Numbered from the stretch's first letter, positions 1 through 8,603 are shown. The stretch: 64,000 nucleotides of DNA from Pseudomonadota bacterium (GCA_018241665.1 JAFEDK010000008.1:1-64000); one strand, 5' to 3'. The notes: generated by a model not told the origin, from the letters alone. Numbers and translations: made by a program.

Positions 1-103
1 CGACTGGTTCCGCGCCCGCGGCGAGGGCAATGCCTATCTGCCCTGGTGGGGGCTGCGCAAGAACGCGGACTGGGCGACTTATCCGCAGGGGTTCTCCGAT
101 TGA
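1..103 (+). CDS. 3' end of a Tla3-like (DUF2875) T6SS-associated protein, upstream tandem copy (partial)
   Basis: Only the last 33 codons and the TGA stop (101-103) of this gene are inside the window. Base by base it differs at four of 103 positions from 1296-1398, the end of the next gene, and the two protein tails differ by one Asn/Asp exchange. It is therefore a recent tandem paralogue of the following gene. Its stop overlaps the TTG start of that gene in TTGA, which implies translational coupling. The function is inferred entirely from the neighbouring copy. Confidence 0.8.
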   Translation, partial: DWFRARGEGNAYLPWWGLRKNADWATYPQGFSD

Positions 104-1398
104 AAGCCGTTCTTGCCGGCCTGATCGGGCTTCTTGCCGGGTGCGCCTCGATCAACGAGTCCACACGGACGCCGCAGCCGGATCGCCCGACGGGCCCCTT
201 TCGGGCGCAGGTCGTTGGTGTGCAGTGGATGAATCCACTCGTACGGCGGGACTACCCGACCGAGTGGCAATTGCTGTGGACACAGGGGTTGGCCAGGCCC
301 AATAAGAACGATGACATGGTCCGCACGGATCCCGCTTCATTTAGCACCATTCAACCCGTCGCCGCCATCGTCTGGAACATAAGCGGCAGAGTCAAGTTTT
401 CAAGCTTCTTTGGCGGCTACATGGAGGACATCCTGCGTCCATTCGGCAATCGTTATGTATTGAACGCCAACTACTTTTACACCATCCAACCCAAGTCTCC
501 GAAAGACTGGCACGAACTGGCCGGCATTCACATCGAATTTGCCCTCCCGGATACGCCCCTTCTGCCTCAGGAACAGGCCATCCATATCGTGCGAAATGCA
601 ATGAATGAGGAATTCCAGTTCTACAACCCAAGACTCTCCACCCGCGATGTCCCCGCCGACGTGCACGTCTCCGTCGGCGGTGCCAGCGTCGGTTTCACCT
701 CCCTCACCGCCGCCCTCGACTACCTCAAGACCCACCCCAAGGAATCCGTTTGGGCGATGACCTGGGATTCGCCGGACCACCCGAAGGATGAGCAGATGAC
801 CGAGAACTGCGTCCTCCTCGTCCTCGCCGGCCCCGACTTCGACACGAAACGCGAACCGCTCGCCTGGATCGGCTATCCGGCCGTCCACAACGTGAGGGAC
901 TTCGAAACCAGTGCGAACGAATATCACCCGTTGCAAGCCTGGCAAGCCGCCATCCGCGATGCGGCGACCCAGGCCGACACGACGGTCCCCGCGATCAGCC
1001 ACGTCATCCACGACGCCGGTTTCGGTTCGGACTTGGCTGGACGCCGGCTCGCACAAGTCGGCCATGCCCTCGGCACGCTCAACCCTGAATTCGATTTCGC
1101 CACTCAGACCTTCAACACGCCCAAGTTGCTCGGAGACATGCGCGCCGGCACGGCGCTCACCAACGTCGCGCTGGCCATCGCCTGGACACACCAGAAAGGC
1201 AAGCCGGTGCTGGTACTCGGCACCACCGAAACCGACCGCCTCAGCGCTGTCGTTGTCACCCCGCCGGCCCGGCCGCGCATCTTTGATCCAAACCGCGACT
1301 GGTTCCGCGCCCGCGGCGAGGGCAATGCCTACCTGCCCTGGTGGGGGCTGCGCAAGGACGCGGACTGGGCCACTTATCCGCAGGGGTTTTCCGATTGA
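100..1398 (+). CDS. Tla3-like (DUF2875) lipoprotein of a type VI secretion effector module
   Basis: The 432-residue product starts with a short hydrophobic segment and a lipobox L-A-G-C, with Cys15 as the lipidation site when translation starts at TTG 100. An AGGGG Shine-Dalgarno lies 8 bases before that TTG, which overlaps the stop of the preceding copy. An upstream start at 46 would bury the signal peptide and lie inside the previous gene. The body (VGVQWMNPLVRRDYPTEW and following) resembles the DUF2875 family, whose characterised member Tla3 helps load a lipase effector onto VgrG in Pseudomonas. The PAAR gene just downstream supports a T6SS role. Being an exported lipoprotein it could instead be an immunity factor; duplication is common for immunity genes. 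The family call is from memory of the motif; the exact role is open. Confidence 0.65.
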   Translation: MKAVLAGLIGLLAGCASINESTRTPQPDRPTGPFRAQVVGVQWMNPLVRRDYPTEWQLLWTQGLARPNKNDDMVRTDPASFSTIQPVAAIVWNISGRVKFSSFFGGYMEDILRPFGNRYVLNANYFYTIQPKSPKDWHELAGIHIEFALPDTPLLPQEQAIHIVRNAMNEEFQFYNPRLSTRDVPADVHVSVGGASVGFTSLTAALDYLKTHPKESVWAMTWDSPDHPKDEQMTENCVLLVLAGPDFDTKREPLAWIGYPAVHNVRDFETSANEYHPLQAWQAAIRDAATQADTTVPAISHVIHDAGFGSDLAGRRLAQVGHALGTLNPEFDFATQTFNTPKLLGDMRAGTALTNVALAIAWTHQKGKPVLVLGTTETDRLSAVVVTPPARPRIFDPNRDWFRARGEGNAYLPWWGLRKDADWATYPQGFSD

Positions 1399-1423
1399 AC
1401 ATCAGCCATTTCTGGAGGCAGCA

Positions 1424-1687
1424 ATGAAAGGCGTCATCCGACTCGGCGATCCCACCAGCCATGGCGGCAGCGTGGTGCAGGCCAGTTCATCCCACCGCGT
1501 GATGGAGTGCGGCGTCGCCCGCATGGGCGACCGCTGCATCTGCCCGATGCGCGGCCACGAGAACTGCGTGATCGCGGAAGGCGACCCGCAGGTCTTGAGC
1601 GACGGCATCCCGGTAGCCTTTGATGGTCACAAGACCAGTTGCGGGGCGACGCTGATCTCCACGCTCGGCCGCAGCGGACGCGCCTGA
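1424..1687 (+). CDS. PAAR-domain protein (type VI secretion spike tip)
   Basis: This 87-residue protein is essentially one PAAR domain. It opens with MKGVIRLGDPTSHGGSV and carries the repeated Pro-Ala/Gly-type turns and the Cys/His residues (for example C-x-C-P near residue 45 and H-K-T-S-C-G near 75) expected of the zinc-binding cone. PAAR proteins cap the VgrG spike and recruit effectors. GGAGG lies 7 bases before the ATG. It follows the Tla3-like gene by 25 bases, which makes one small T6SS accessory operon; the core T6SS genes and the cognate VgrG are not in the window. There is no C-terminal toxin extension, so it is a structural tip rather than an evolved effector. Confidence 0.9.
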   Translation: MKGVIRLGDPTSHGGSVVQASSSHRVMECGVARMGDRCICPMRGHENCVIAEGDPQVLSDGIPVAFDGHKTSCGATLISTLGRSGRA

Positions 1688-1741
1688 GCGCACCGGCATC
1701 CGTAAAATGCCTGCTCCACGTCGCTCTTGAGTACGGCCACC

Positions 1742-2356
1742 ATGTCCGGTATCACCGACTACCCCGCTTTCGTCCTCGCCGTCATCCTCTTCCTGCTGAT
1801 TCCCGGGCCAGGCAATCTGGCCCTGATCACGTCCACCGGCAAGGGTGGCGTCCGCGCCGGATTGGCGGCCACCTGCGGGCTGATCCTCGGCGACCAGGTG
1901 CTGTTGTGGCTGGCAGTGGGTGGCGTGGCGGCACTGCTTGCGATGAACCCGCTCGCCTTTCAGGCCGTGCAATGGCTGGGCGCCGCCTACCTGGCCTGGC
2001 TGGGGCTGCGGATGCTGTTGGCCAAGCCCGGACAGGCGCCTGTGCTCAACATCCGCCCGCGGCATTACCTGCGCCAGGCACTGCTGATCACCCTGCTCAA
2101 TCCGAAGGCCATCGTTTTCTATATGGCCTTCTTTCCGCTCTTCATCGATCCGGCCCGCAATCCGGGCCTGGCCACCTACGGCATCATGGCCTTGAGCATC
2201 GCCGTGCTGACCTTCCTGTACGGCCTCATCGCGGTTCTGCTGACCCATGTCCTTGCCGAACGGCTGCGGAGCAACCCTTTTATTTCCCGTGTGCTCGAGA
2301 AAATGGCCGGCAGCGTGTTGATCGCCTTCGGCATCAAGCTGGCCGTAACACACTGA
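1742..2356 (+). CDS. LysE/RhtB family amino-acid exporter
   Basis: A 204-residue inner-membrane protein of the usual LysE family length, with about six hydrophobic segments. The N-terminal signature region FLLIPGPGN (residues about 16-24) is typical of LysE/RhtB translocators, which export amino acids or related small molecules by proton exchange. ATG 1742 is chosen; an in-frame TTG at 1727 would add five residues, and neither has a strong ribosome site. The gene stands alone between the T6SS module and the PEP-CTERM gene. Substrate cannot be read from the sequence. Confidence 0.85.
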   Translation: MSGITDYPAFVLAVILFLLIPGPGNLALITSTGKGGVRAGLAATCGLILGDQVLLWLAVGGVAALLAMNPLAFQAVQWLGAAYLAWLGLRMLLAKPGQAPVLNIRPRHYLRQALLITLLNPKAIVFYMAFFPLFIDPARNPGLATYGIMALSIAVLTFLYGLIAVLLTHVLAERLRSNPFISRVLEKMAGSVLIAFGIKLAVTH

Positions 2357-2439
2357 ATCGATGTCGATTTTTCTTACACAAAGGGCGCCGCCGGCCTTTT
2401 TCAAGCGCCAAGCCATTGAATTAAATAAGCTTAATTTCA

Positions 2440-2456
2440 AGGCACGTATGATGCAT
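2440..2456 (+). promoter_or_regulatory. Sigma-54-like promoter of the PEP-CTERM gene
   Basis: AGGCACGTATGATGCA matches the -24/-12 consensus TGGCACG-N4-TTGCW at 10 of 12 defined positions, with the invariant GG (2441-2442) and GC (2453-2454) correctly spaced. Transcription would begin near 2466, giving a leader of about 48 bases. PEP-CTERM genes are known to be driven by sigma-54 with the PrsK/PrsR two-component system in several species. Confidence 0.55.
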
Positions 2457-2513
2457 GGTGTGATCAACCGCACATAATTCACCAATTGCCGGTCCGGTCT
2501 CACGGAGACATCC

Positions 2514-3131
2514 ATGCACTACTCCGGCCTCCCCACCTGCCTTGCGCTTGCACTGCTGTGCATCACTCCGCCAGCCTCCGCCGCGGATTACACCTTTTCC
2601 GGACGCCTCGACGATGCGGGCAATGCAGCCCTGGCCGGTAGCGACCTGGGTGCGCCGCAATTCGCCAGCAACGGGGCCATTGCCAATAACGTCGCTCTGT
2701 ACACCTTCAATGTGGCAGCCAGCGGGGTGGTCAGTTTCACCAGTCTCGGCTTTGCCGGAGGTGGCGTCGATCCCTACTTCAGCCTGTTCAGCGGCAGCGG
2801 CAATGCTGCCGGTTTCCTGGGCTCCAACTCCATCCAGGCCTTCTCCACCGGGGGCGATTTCGCCTTCAGCTTCGCGCTCTCCCCTGGCGATTACACGATC
2901 GCGCTGAGCAGTTTCGCCAATATGTCCATCGCCGAGAGTGCCGGCAACGGCAGCCTCGGCGATGGCTTCAGCGGACTCGGCCAGGCCGGCGCCCTTGGTT
3001 CGAGCTATTACAGGCTGGACCTCGCCGTTCCCGATCAATCGAATGGCGCCCCCGAGCCGGGCACCCTGCTGCTGCTGGGGCTTGCCGGCGTCGTGCTCGG
3101 CGTGATCCGTTACTTCCGGTCCCGCCGCTAG
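2514..3131 (+). CDS. PEP-CTERM sorted secreted protein (DVUA0089-like)
   Basis: The 205-residue product has a signal peptide (cleavage after about residue 23, A-S-A|A), a Gly/Ser/Phe-rich beta-type middle region, and the complete C-terminal PEP-CTERM sorting tail: the motif PEPG at about residue 180, a hydrophobic helix, and a basic end RYFRSRR. Such tails are cut by exosortase (EpsH/XrtA) in the inner membrane, and the mature proteins are tied to exopolysaccharide or floc formation. The middle resembles the DVUA0089/FxDxF-type domain often seen in these proteins. CGGAG precedes the ATG by 7 bases. The gene overlaps the convergent CoA-transferase by four bases at the stops. Exosortase must lie elsewhere in the genome. 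Confidence 0.88.
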   Translation: MHYSGLPTCLALALLCITPPASAADYTFSGRLDDAGNAALAGSDLGAPQFASNGAIANNVALYTFNVAASGVVSFTSLGFAGGGVDPYFSLFSGSGNAAGFLGSNSIQAFSTGGDFAFSFALSPGDYTIALSSFANMSIAESAGNGSLGDGFSGLGQAGALGSSYYRLDLAVPDQSNGAPEPGTLLLLGLAGVVLGVIRYFRSRR

Positions 3132-4696
3132 CCACGCTCTCCGAGCAAGGCGGCCAGGCCTCCCCACTCCGGCTTGAAGATCTCCGCGTCCATCAGCGTC
3201 AGGTCGCGGACGATCGGCCGGAAGCGCATGTGCGCCAGAACGTCCCGCTCCAGGTCGATGCCAGGCGCAATCTCGGTGAGTTCCACGCCCTCCTCCGTCA
3301 GCCGGAACACCGCCCTCTCGGTCACGTACAGCACCGGCTGGCGGATGCCCTGGGCGTAGCGACCGCTGAAGGTGATCTGCTCCACCTGGTCCAGAAACTT
3401 GCTGTGCCCGCCTTCCTGCACCACCGTCACGCGGCCGTCGTCGATCTCCACCTGCAGGTCGCCCGCGGTGAAGGTGCCGCAGAACACCACCTTGCGGGCA
3501 TTCTGGGTGATGTTGATGAATCCACCGCAGCCCACGGGGCGGCCGTTGAACTTGCTGACATTCACATTGCCGGCCGCATCCGTCTGCGCGAGGCCCAGGA
3601 AAGCCACGTCGATGCCGCCGCCGTCGTAGAAGTCGAACTGGGCCGGCTGCTCGATGACGGCCTCCGCGTTAAGCGCGTGGCCGAAGTCGAAGCCACCGGC
3701 CGGCACGCCACCGATCGGGCCGGTCTCCAGCGTCAATGACATCAGCTGATCCACATGTTCTTCGGCAGCCACCGCGGCAACGCCTTCCGGCATGCCGATG
3801 CCCAGGTTCACCACCGCGCCGGCCTTCAGCTCCATCGCCGCCCGCCGGGCGATGATCTTGCGCGGGTCCAGCGGCAGCGGCGGCGTGGAGCCGCGCAGTA
3901 CCTTGATGTCGCCCGCGTAGGCCGGGTTGAAGTAGGTCGCCATGGTCTGCAGGTGGTTCTCGGCCTTGCCGACCACCACGTAGTCCACCACCACGCCGGG
4001 GATCTTCACCTGCTTGGGATGCAACGAACCGGCGCGCACCACGTGCTCCACCTGGGCGATCACGATACCGCCGCTGGCCCGTGCCGCCTGGGCCACCGAC
4101 AGGCTCTCCAGCAACACACCTTCCCGGTCCATCGTGATGTTGCCTTTCTCGTCGGCCACCGAACCGCGGATCAGCGCCACATCCACCTTGGGCGCCTTGA
4201 ACTGCAGCCACTCCTCGCCATCCATCTCGATGAGCTTCACCAGGTCTTCCTCGGTCCGGCGATTGACCTTGCCGCCCTCGATGCGCGGATCGACGAAGGT
4301 ACCCAGCCCAACCTTGGTGATGAAGCCGGGCCGGCGCCCCGCCACCTGGCGCGGCAACAGGGCCAGCACGCCCTGGGGCAAGTTGTAGGCCTCGATGCGC
4401 TCCTCCATGATCAGCTTCATCAGGTTCGGCCCGCCGACGCCGAAGTGCCCGCCGACCAGGCGCTTGATCAGCCCTTCGTGGGCGAAATGGTGCATGCCCC
4501 GGTCCTTGCCGTTGCCGACACCGGTGGAGTGATACAGCGTCAGGTCACGCGGATGGCCGGTGGCGAGGAAGGCCGCCTCGATGGCCTTGGCCACTTCCTC
4601 CGGGAAACCGGCCAGGCCCATGCCGGTGCAGAAAACGGTGGCACCGTTGGGAATCAGGCGAGCGACGTCGCCCGCCTCGATGAAACGGGTGGTCAT
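3128..4696 (-). CDS. Acyl-CoA:acetate/3-ketoacid (propionate-type) CoA-transferase
   Basis: A 522-residue single-chain CoA-transferase in which the alpha and beta halves are fused, as in YdiF and propionate CoA-transferase. The catalytic glutamate is most likely Glu324 in L-E-T-G-P-I-G-G, the equivalent of the E-S-G-x-I-G-G motif that forms the glutamyl-CoA thioester. Glycine-rich CoA-binding stretches are visible near residues 25-30 and 297-305 (NLGIGMPEG). It swaps CoA between acyl-CoA and a free carboxylate in the cytoplasm. ATG 4696 has AGGAG 9 bases upstream; longer reading frames beyond it are antisense noise. It is the last gene of the beta-oxidation set, separated from the acyl-CoA dehydrogenase by a palindromic repeat, so it may be partly independent. 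Confidence 0.85.
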   Translation of the reverse strand: MTTRFIEAGDVARLIPNGATVFCTGMGLAGFPEEVAKAIEAAFLATGHPRDLTLYHSTGVGNGKDRGMHHFAHEGLIKRLVGGHFGVGGPNLMKLIMEERIEAYNLPQGVLALLPRQVAGRRPGFITKVGLGTFVDPRIEGGKVNRRTEEDLVKLIEMDGEEWLQFKAPKVDVALIRGSVADEKGNITMDREGVLLESLSVAQAARASGGIVIAQVEHVVRAGSLHPKQVKIPGVVVDYVVVGKAENHLQTMATYFNPAYAGDIKVLRGSTPPLPLDPRKIIARRAAMELKAGAVVNLGIGMPEGVAAVAAEEHVDQLMSLTLETGPIGGVPAGGFDFGHALNAEAVIEQPAQFDFYDGGGIDVAFLGLAQTDAAGNVNVSKFNGRPVGCGGFINITQNARKVVFCGTFTAGDLQVEIDDGRVTVVQEGGHSKFLDQVEQITFSGRYAQGIRQPVLYVTERAVFRLTEEGVELTEIAPGIDLERDVLAHMRFRPIVRDLTLMDAEIFKPEWGGLAALLGERG

Positions 4697-4710
4697 GGTT
4701 TTGTTCTCCT

Positions 4711-4776
4711 GTGGGGCGACTTCATTCGCCCTTCTTGCGTTGAATGACGTCTGCGGGCGAATGAATTCGCCCGCAC
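4711..4776. repeat. Composite palindromic repeat, copy 1 (one degenerate unit)
   Basis: Two inverted units flank a spacer. The left unit (GGGGCGACTTCATTCGCCC) has mismatches, the right one (GGGCGAATGAATTCGCCC) is perfect. The copy lies between the acyl-CoA dehydrogenase and CoA-transferase genes. It belongs to the same family as the repeats at 9428, 14744, 14793, 18819, 45267 and 60642. Confidence 0.85.
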
Positions 4777-4793
4777 GAATCAGAAGCGTGTTC

Positions 4794-6581
4794 TCAGAAG
4801 GCGGCTTCGCTGAAGGCGGACAGCGCGGGGCCGGCGGTCTGCACGGTCTGCGCGCGGGCAGCCACTTCGGGCAGCACGGTGGCGAAATAGAAGTGGGCCA
4901 GCTCCACCAGGCTGCGCAGATACGTCGCATCGCCCTCGCCCGCGGCCAGCTGAAGCCGCGCGGCCTGGGCCATGCGGCCCATCTGCCATGCGCCGACCAC
5001 GCTGCCGAGCAGGTGCAGGAAGGGCACCGCCCCGGCCAGCACGTCGGCCAGGCGGGTCTTGCCATTGGCGAGAATCCAGTCCGTCGTGCCCTCCAGCGCG
5101 GCAACCGCGGCGTCCAGCCCGTCGGCCAGCGCTGCGAAATCATTGCCGCGCAGCAAGGCCACGCCATCGCGGAGTTCCGCGATCAGCTCGCGCAGGGTCT
5201 CGCCGTTCTCGCGCAGGATCTTGCGGCCGATCAGGTCGTTGGCCTGGATGCCGGTAGTGCCTTCGTAAATGGTGATGATGCGGGCGTCGCGGAAGAACTG
5301 GGCGATGCCGGTCTCCTCGACGAAACCCATGCCGCCGAAGACCTGGATCGCCTCGTCGCACACGTCGTTGCCGACCTCGGTGCACCAGCCCTTGGCCACC
5401 GGCATCAGCAGATCCACATAGCGCCGGGCCTTGCCGGCCGCCGCCGCGTCCGGGCTGTGGTGGGCGATGTCAAACCAGCCGGCCGCGGTATACAGCAGGC
5501 CGCGCATCGCCATCACGCGGGCGCGCATGCCGAGCAGCATGCGCTTCACGTCCGGGTGATGGATGATCGGCCGCCCTGCTTCGCCGCTCACCGCGTCGCG
5601 CCCCTGCACGCGCTCGCGGGCGTAGGCCAGCGCGTACTGGTAGGCCCGCTCGCCGAGGCCGAGGCCCTGCACGCCGACGCCGAAGCGGGCTTCGTTCATC
5701 ATGATGAACATGGTTTCCAGGCCCCTGTTCGGCTGGCCGACCAGCCAGCCGACGGCACCACCGGCATCGCCGAAGCTCAGCGTGCAGGTCGGGCTGCCGT
5801 GGATGCCCATCTTGTGTTCGATGGAGATGCAGCGCACGTCGTTCTTTGCGCCCGGCTGACCGTCCGCATCGAGCAGGTACTTGGGCACGATGAACAGGGA
5901 CAGGCCCTTCACGCCGGCCGGTGCGTCCGGCAGGCGGGCCAGCACCAGGTGCACGATGTTGGGCGTCAGCTCGTGCTCACCGTAGGAGATGAAGATCTTC
6001 TGCCCAAACAGCCGGTAGCTGCCGTCTTCACCCGGCTCGGCGCGGCAGCGCGTGGCGGCCAGGTCGGAACCCGCCTGGGGCTCGGTGAGGTTCATCGTCG
6101 CCGCCCATTCACCGCTCACCACCTTGCCGAGCCACTGGGCCTTCTGCTCGTCCGACGCGGCGATCTGCAGCGCCTCGGCCTGCCCCACGTTGAGCTGCGG
6201 CAGCATCGTGAAGGCCATGTTGGTGGAGAACCACATCTCCCACACCGCCGTGGACAGCAGCTTGGGCAGGCCCTGGCCGCCGTGCTCGACGGGCAGTGAC
6301 AGGCCGATCCAGCCGGCCTCGGCGAACTGCTTGTAGGCCTCGGCCCAGCCATCCGGGGTGATGACCCGGCCGTCTTCGGTGAGCCGGCAGCCCTGCATGT
6401 CGCCCTGCCGGTTGATCGGTGCCAGCACGCCGGCGGCAAACTTGCCCGCCTCTTCCAGCACGGCGTTCACCAGGTCCTCGCTGGCCTCCTCGCAACCCGG
6501 CAGGCGGGCGATGTCATCGAGTCCGGCCAGCGCCTTCATCAGGAATTGCATGTCCCGCAGGGGAGCTTGATAGTCGGTCAT
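4794..6581 (-). CDS. Acyl-CoA dehydrogenase (DmdC/FadE5-like, with C-terminal extension)
   Basis: At 595 residues it is longer than ordinary acyl-CoA dehydrogenases (about 380) and has the extra N-terminal helix bundle and C-terminal domain of the DmdC/FadE5 group. The FAD/substrate motif N-L-T-E-P-Q-A-G-S-D-L is at about residues 164-174, and the catalytic base is Glu440 in I-Y-E-G-T-T-G-I-Q-A-N-D-L. It introduces the alpha,beta double bond in an acyl-CoA and passes electrons to ETF. GGAGACGCCACC precedes the ATG. In this operon it would oxidise the saturated acyl-CoA made by the ligase at 11604, for example a 3-arylpropanoyl-CoA; the true substrate is not evident. Confidence 0.9.
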   Translation of the reverse strand: MTDYQAPLRDMQFLMKALAGLDDIARLPGCEEASEDLVNAVLEEAGKFAAGVLAPINRQGDMQGCRLTEDGRVITPDGWAEAYKQFAEAGWIGLSLPVEHGGQGLPKLLSTAVWEMWFSTNMAFTMLPQLNVGQAEALQIAASDEQKAQWLGKVVSGEWAATMNLTEPQAGSDLAATRCRAEPGEDGSYRLFGQKIFISYGEHELTPNIVHLVLARLPDAPAGVKGLSLFIVPKYLLDADGQPGAKNDVRCISIEHKMGIHGSPTCTLSFGDAGGAVGWLVGQPNRGLETMFIMMNEARFGVGVQGLGLGERAYQYALAYARERVQGRDAVSGEAGRPIIHHPDVKRMLLGMRARVMAMRGLLYTAAGWFDIAHHSPDAAAAGKARRYVDLLMPVAKGWCTEVGNDVCDEAIQVFGGMGFVEETGIAQFFRDARIITIYEGTTGIQANDLIGRKILRENGETLRELIAELRDGVALLRGNDFAALADGLDAAVAALEGTTDWILANGKTRLADVLAGAVPFLHLLGSVVGAWQMGRMAQAARLQLAAGEGDATYLRSLVELAHFYFATVLPEVAARAQTVQTAGPALSAFSEAAF

Positions 6582-6632
6582 GGTGGCGTCTCCACAGCCG
6601 GGCCCGTGGGCCCGGGTTTCAGGTTGAAGGGA

Positions 6633-7979
6633 TCAGAAGCGGTAGCGCAGGCCGATCATGCTGGCATTCTGCGACCCACCGGCGGGCGGCGAAATCCCCG
6701 CACCGACCGACGCCGCATACTGGGCATTGGAACTGTTGTCGATATGGGCCAGCTGCAGGTAGGTCGCGAAGTCCTTGTCGAAGGAATAGAAGCCGCGCAG
6801 CACGATCAGGCTGCCATCGCGCCCCTGGTCCTTGTTGAGGATGCGCTGGAAGCTGCCGTCCACCGAGATGCGGGTGGTGATCGGATGGGCGCCTTCCACG
6901 TAGTAGATGTCCGACTTCACCTGCGCCGCGGCGGCATCCACCTTGCGGCCCAGCCAGCCGACGCCGATCTTGCCCTGGCCCAGCTTCACGTAGCCGCCCA
7001 GCGCAGTGCGGGTGTCGGTGTCGCCGGAGCTGGTGAAAGGAATCGCCGCCGTACCATTGAAGAAGGACACGGTGGCACCGGTGCCGCCATGCTGCACGTC
7101 GGTGGCCGCCGCCAGGCCGAAGCGCTCGTCGTCGTAGCGGATCATCGCCGACCAGCCCTTGCAGGAGTTCGCGTTGCCGGCGATCTCGCCGGCGCAGGTC
7201 CCGGACGACGGCGTGCCGCCCTTGGTGTCGCGGCCGGCGCTGTAGTTGATGCCCATCGACAGCTTGGAGAAGGTGCCGCGCCACGCGATGCTGTTGTCGA
7301 AGCGGGCACTCGGCAGGTAGTAGTCGAAGGAGCCGAGGCCGTAGATGTTGGGGCCCAGCAGGTCCGAGCTGTCCATGCCGAACAGCAACATCGAATACTG
7401 GCGGCCGAAGGTGAAGGTACCCACCGGCGTGTCGATACCGGCGTAGAGCTGGCGGCCGAACAAGCGCCCACCCTGGCCCAGCGTGCCGTCGTCCATGTTG
7501 AAACCGGCCTCGGCGACGCCGATGGCCTTGTAACCCTCGGTGAGCTCCTTCACCGCCTTCACGCCAACCCGCGACGCGATGGTGCCGGTGACGCTCGGCA
7601 GCCTGTTGAGGCTGCCCTTGTTGCTGCCCTGCTGCACGTTGCTGATGTGCTCGTAGCCACCGTCGAGCACCCCGTAGAAGCTGAGCTGCGGCGCGCCCGG
7701 CACCAGGCTGGCGACCTTCGCGCCGACGCTCGCCGCGGGGGCCGCTGCCGGCGCGGCGGCGGGGGCAGCCGCCTGGGCGGCGCGCAGGCTTTCCAGCTCG
7801 GACAGGATCCGGTTGATCAGCACCTTCTGCTCGGCCACTTCGCGCTTCAGCGCATCGTTCTCCGCATCGGCCAGGGCCGGTACGCTGGCGCCGAGGCCGC
7901 AAGCGGCCAGTACGGCCACGGCCAGCGGGCGCTGCCAGGTGTTGAAGGAAGCTGCGGTGTGACGGTTTATTGTTTTCAT
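6633..7979 (-). CDS. Outer-membrane porin with N-terminal coiled coil
   Basis: The 448-residue product has a signal peptide (cleavage near residue 38, A-L-A|D), a short charged coiled coil rich in E/K/L (about 40-70), an Ala/Pro linker, and a beta-barrel beginning around LSFYGVLDGGYEHI. It ends in Arg-Tyr-Arg-Phe, the terminal aromatic needed for BAM recognition. This is the Gram-negative general porin architecture of betaproteobacteria. AAGGAGGAG lies before the ATG. Its place inside a catabolic operon next to an ABC importer suggests it admits the same substrate across the outer membrane. Confidence 0.88.
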   Translation of the reverse strand: MKTINRHTAASFNTWQRPLAVAVLAACGLGASVPALADAENDALKREVAEQKVLINRILSELESLRAAQAAAPAAAPAAAPAASVGAKVASLVPGAPQLSFYGVLDGGYEHISNVQQGSNKGSLNRLPSVTGTIASRVGVKAVKELTEGYKAIGVAEAGFNMDDGTLGQGGRLFGRQLYAGIDTPVGTFTFGRQYSMLLFGMDSSDLLGPNIYGLGSFDYYLPSARFDNSIAWRGTFSKLSMGINYSAGRDTKGGTPSSGTCAGEIAGNANSCKGWSAMIRYDDERFGLAAATDVQHGGTGATVSFFNGTAAIPFTSSGDTDTRTALGGYVKLGQGKIGVGWLGRKVDAAAAQVKSDIYYVEGAHPITTRISVDGSFQRILNKDQGRDGSLIVLRGFYSFDKDFATYLQLAHIDNSSNAQYAASVGAGISPPAGGSQNASMIGLRYRF

Positions 7980-8183
7980 CGTGGGTCTCCTCCTTGGTCC
8001 GGCATCAAAGCCGGAATGGTTTTGCCCGTACGGGCGCCTTCACGGGGCGACAGTCGCCATTCCATGAATCCTTGGGACGCACCGGCCCCGGGCCGGTCCG
8101 CGACGGGTCACGTCGGCGGCGCGGCCCCAGCGGGCGCGTCAGATAGGGAGCTGGCCGGGCTTGCCCGGCGTCGGGTCAGCGGG

Positions 8184-8603
8184 CTATTCGCATAGCGCGC
8201 GGTAGTCCTCGGGGATCGCCACCGCGCGGATGCGCAGCGGATCCTCCGGGTCCTGGCGGGCGAAGACGCGCACCTCGCGGCCTTCGCACAACACCGTGTC
8301 GCCGCGGCGGGCGACGTGGCGCATCACGAAGCTCTTGGTGTTCCAGGCTTCCACCGAGGAGTCGATCTCGATGTCCTCGCCGTAGGTGGCCGAGTTCATG
8401 AACTTGGCCTGGGCGTCCACCAGCGGCGTGCCGATGATGCCCCGCTCGGCGGTGGTGTCGCGCCAGCTCGGCACGCCGCAGGCGGTGAAGAACTCCCGGC
8501 TGGCCGTGTCAAACCACTTGAAGTAGTTGGCGAAGAAGACGATCTGCGCCGGATCGCAGTCGCTGAAGGCGATGCGCAGGCGGTGGGTGTGGCTGCGGGC
8601 CAT
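8184..8603 (-). CDS. Hot-dog acyl-CoA thioesterase, 4-hydroxybenzoyl-CoA thioesterase type
   Basis: A 139-residue single hot-dog domain. The start SDCDPAQIVFFANYFKWFD is the hallmark of the 4-hydroxybenzoyl-CoA thioesterase group, with Asp17 at the position of the catalytic Asp of the Pseudomonas enzyme. It hydrolyses an aromatic or short acyl-CoA to the free acid and CoA. AAGGAGGCGACG precedes the ATG, and the upstream SDR stop is 11 bases away, so it is co-transcribed with the beta-oxidation genes. In a pathway shortening a hydroxycinnamoyl-CoA it could release 4-hydroxybenzoate or relieve CoA trapping. Confidence 0.85.
   Translation of the reverse strand: MARSHTHRLRIAFSDCDPAQIVFFANYFKWFDTASREFFTACGVPSWRDTTAERGIIGTPLVDAQAKFMNSATYGEDIEIDSSVEAWNTKSFVMRHVARRGDTVLCEGREVRVFARQDPEDPLRIRAVAIPEDYRALCE

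Noticed and set aside
2421-2442. AT-rich dyad around TAAGCTTA before the PEP-CTERM gene
   Set aside because: The symmetry breaks beyond eight bases and there is no adjacent regulator; too weak to call an operator.
4560-6299. Long plus-strand open frame opposite the acyl-CoA dehydrogenase
   Set aside because: Low-complexity H/R/A/G/Q composition, no motif, and fully covered by an enzyme gene on the other strand.
8081-8097. Perfect palindrome ACCGGCCCCGGGCCGGT after the thioesterase gene
   Set aside because: Very GC-rich with no T-run and no clear position relative to a promoter; may be chance in high-GC DNA, so not called as terminator or operator.
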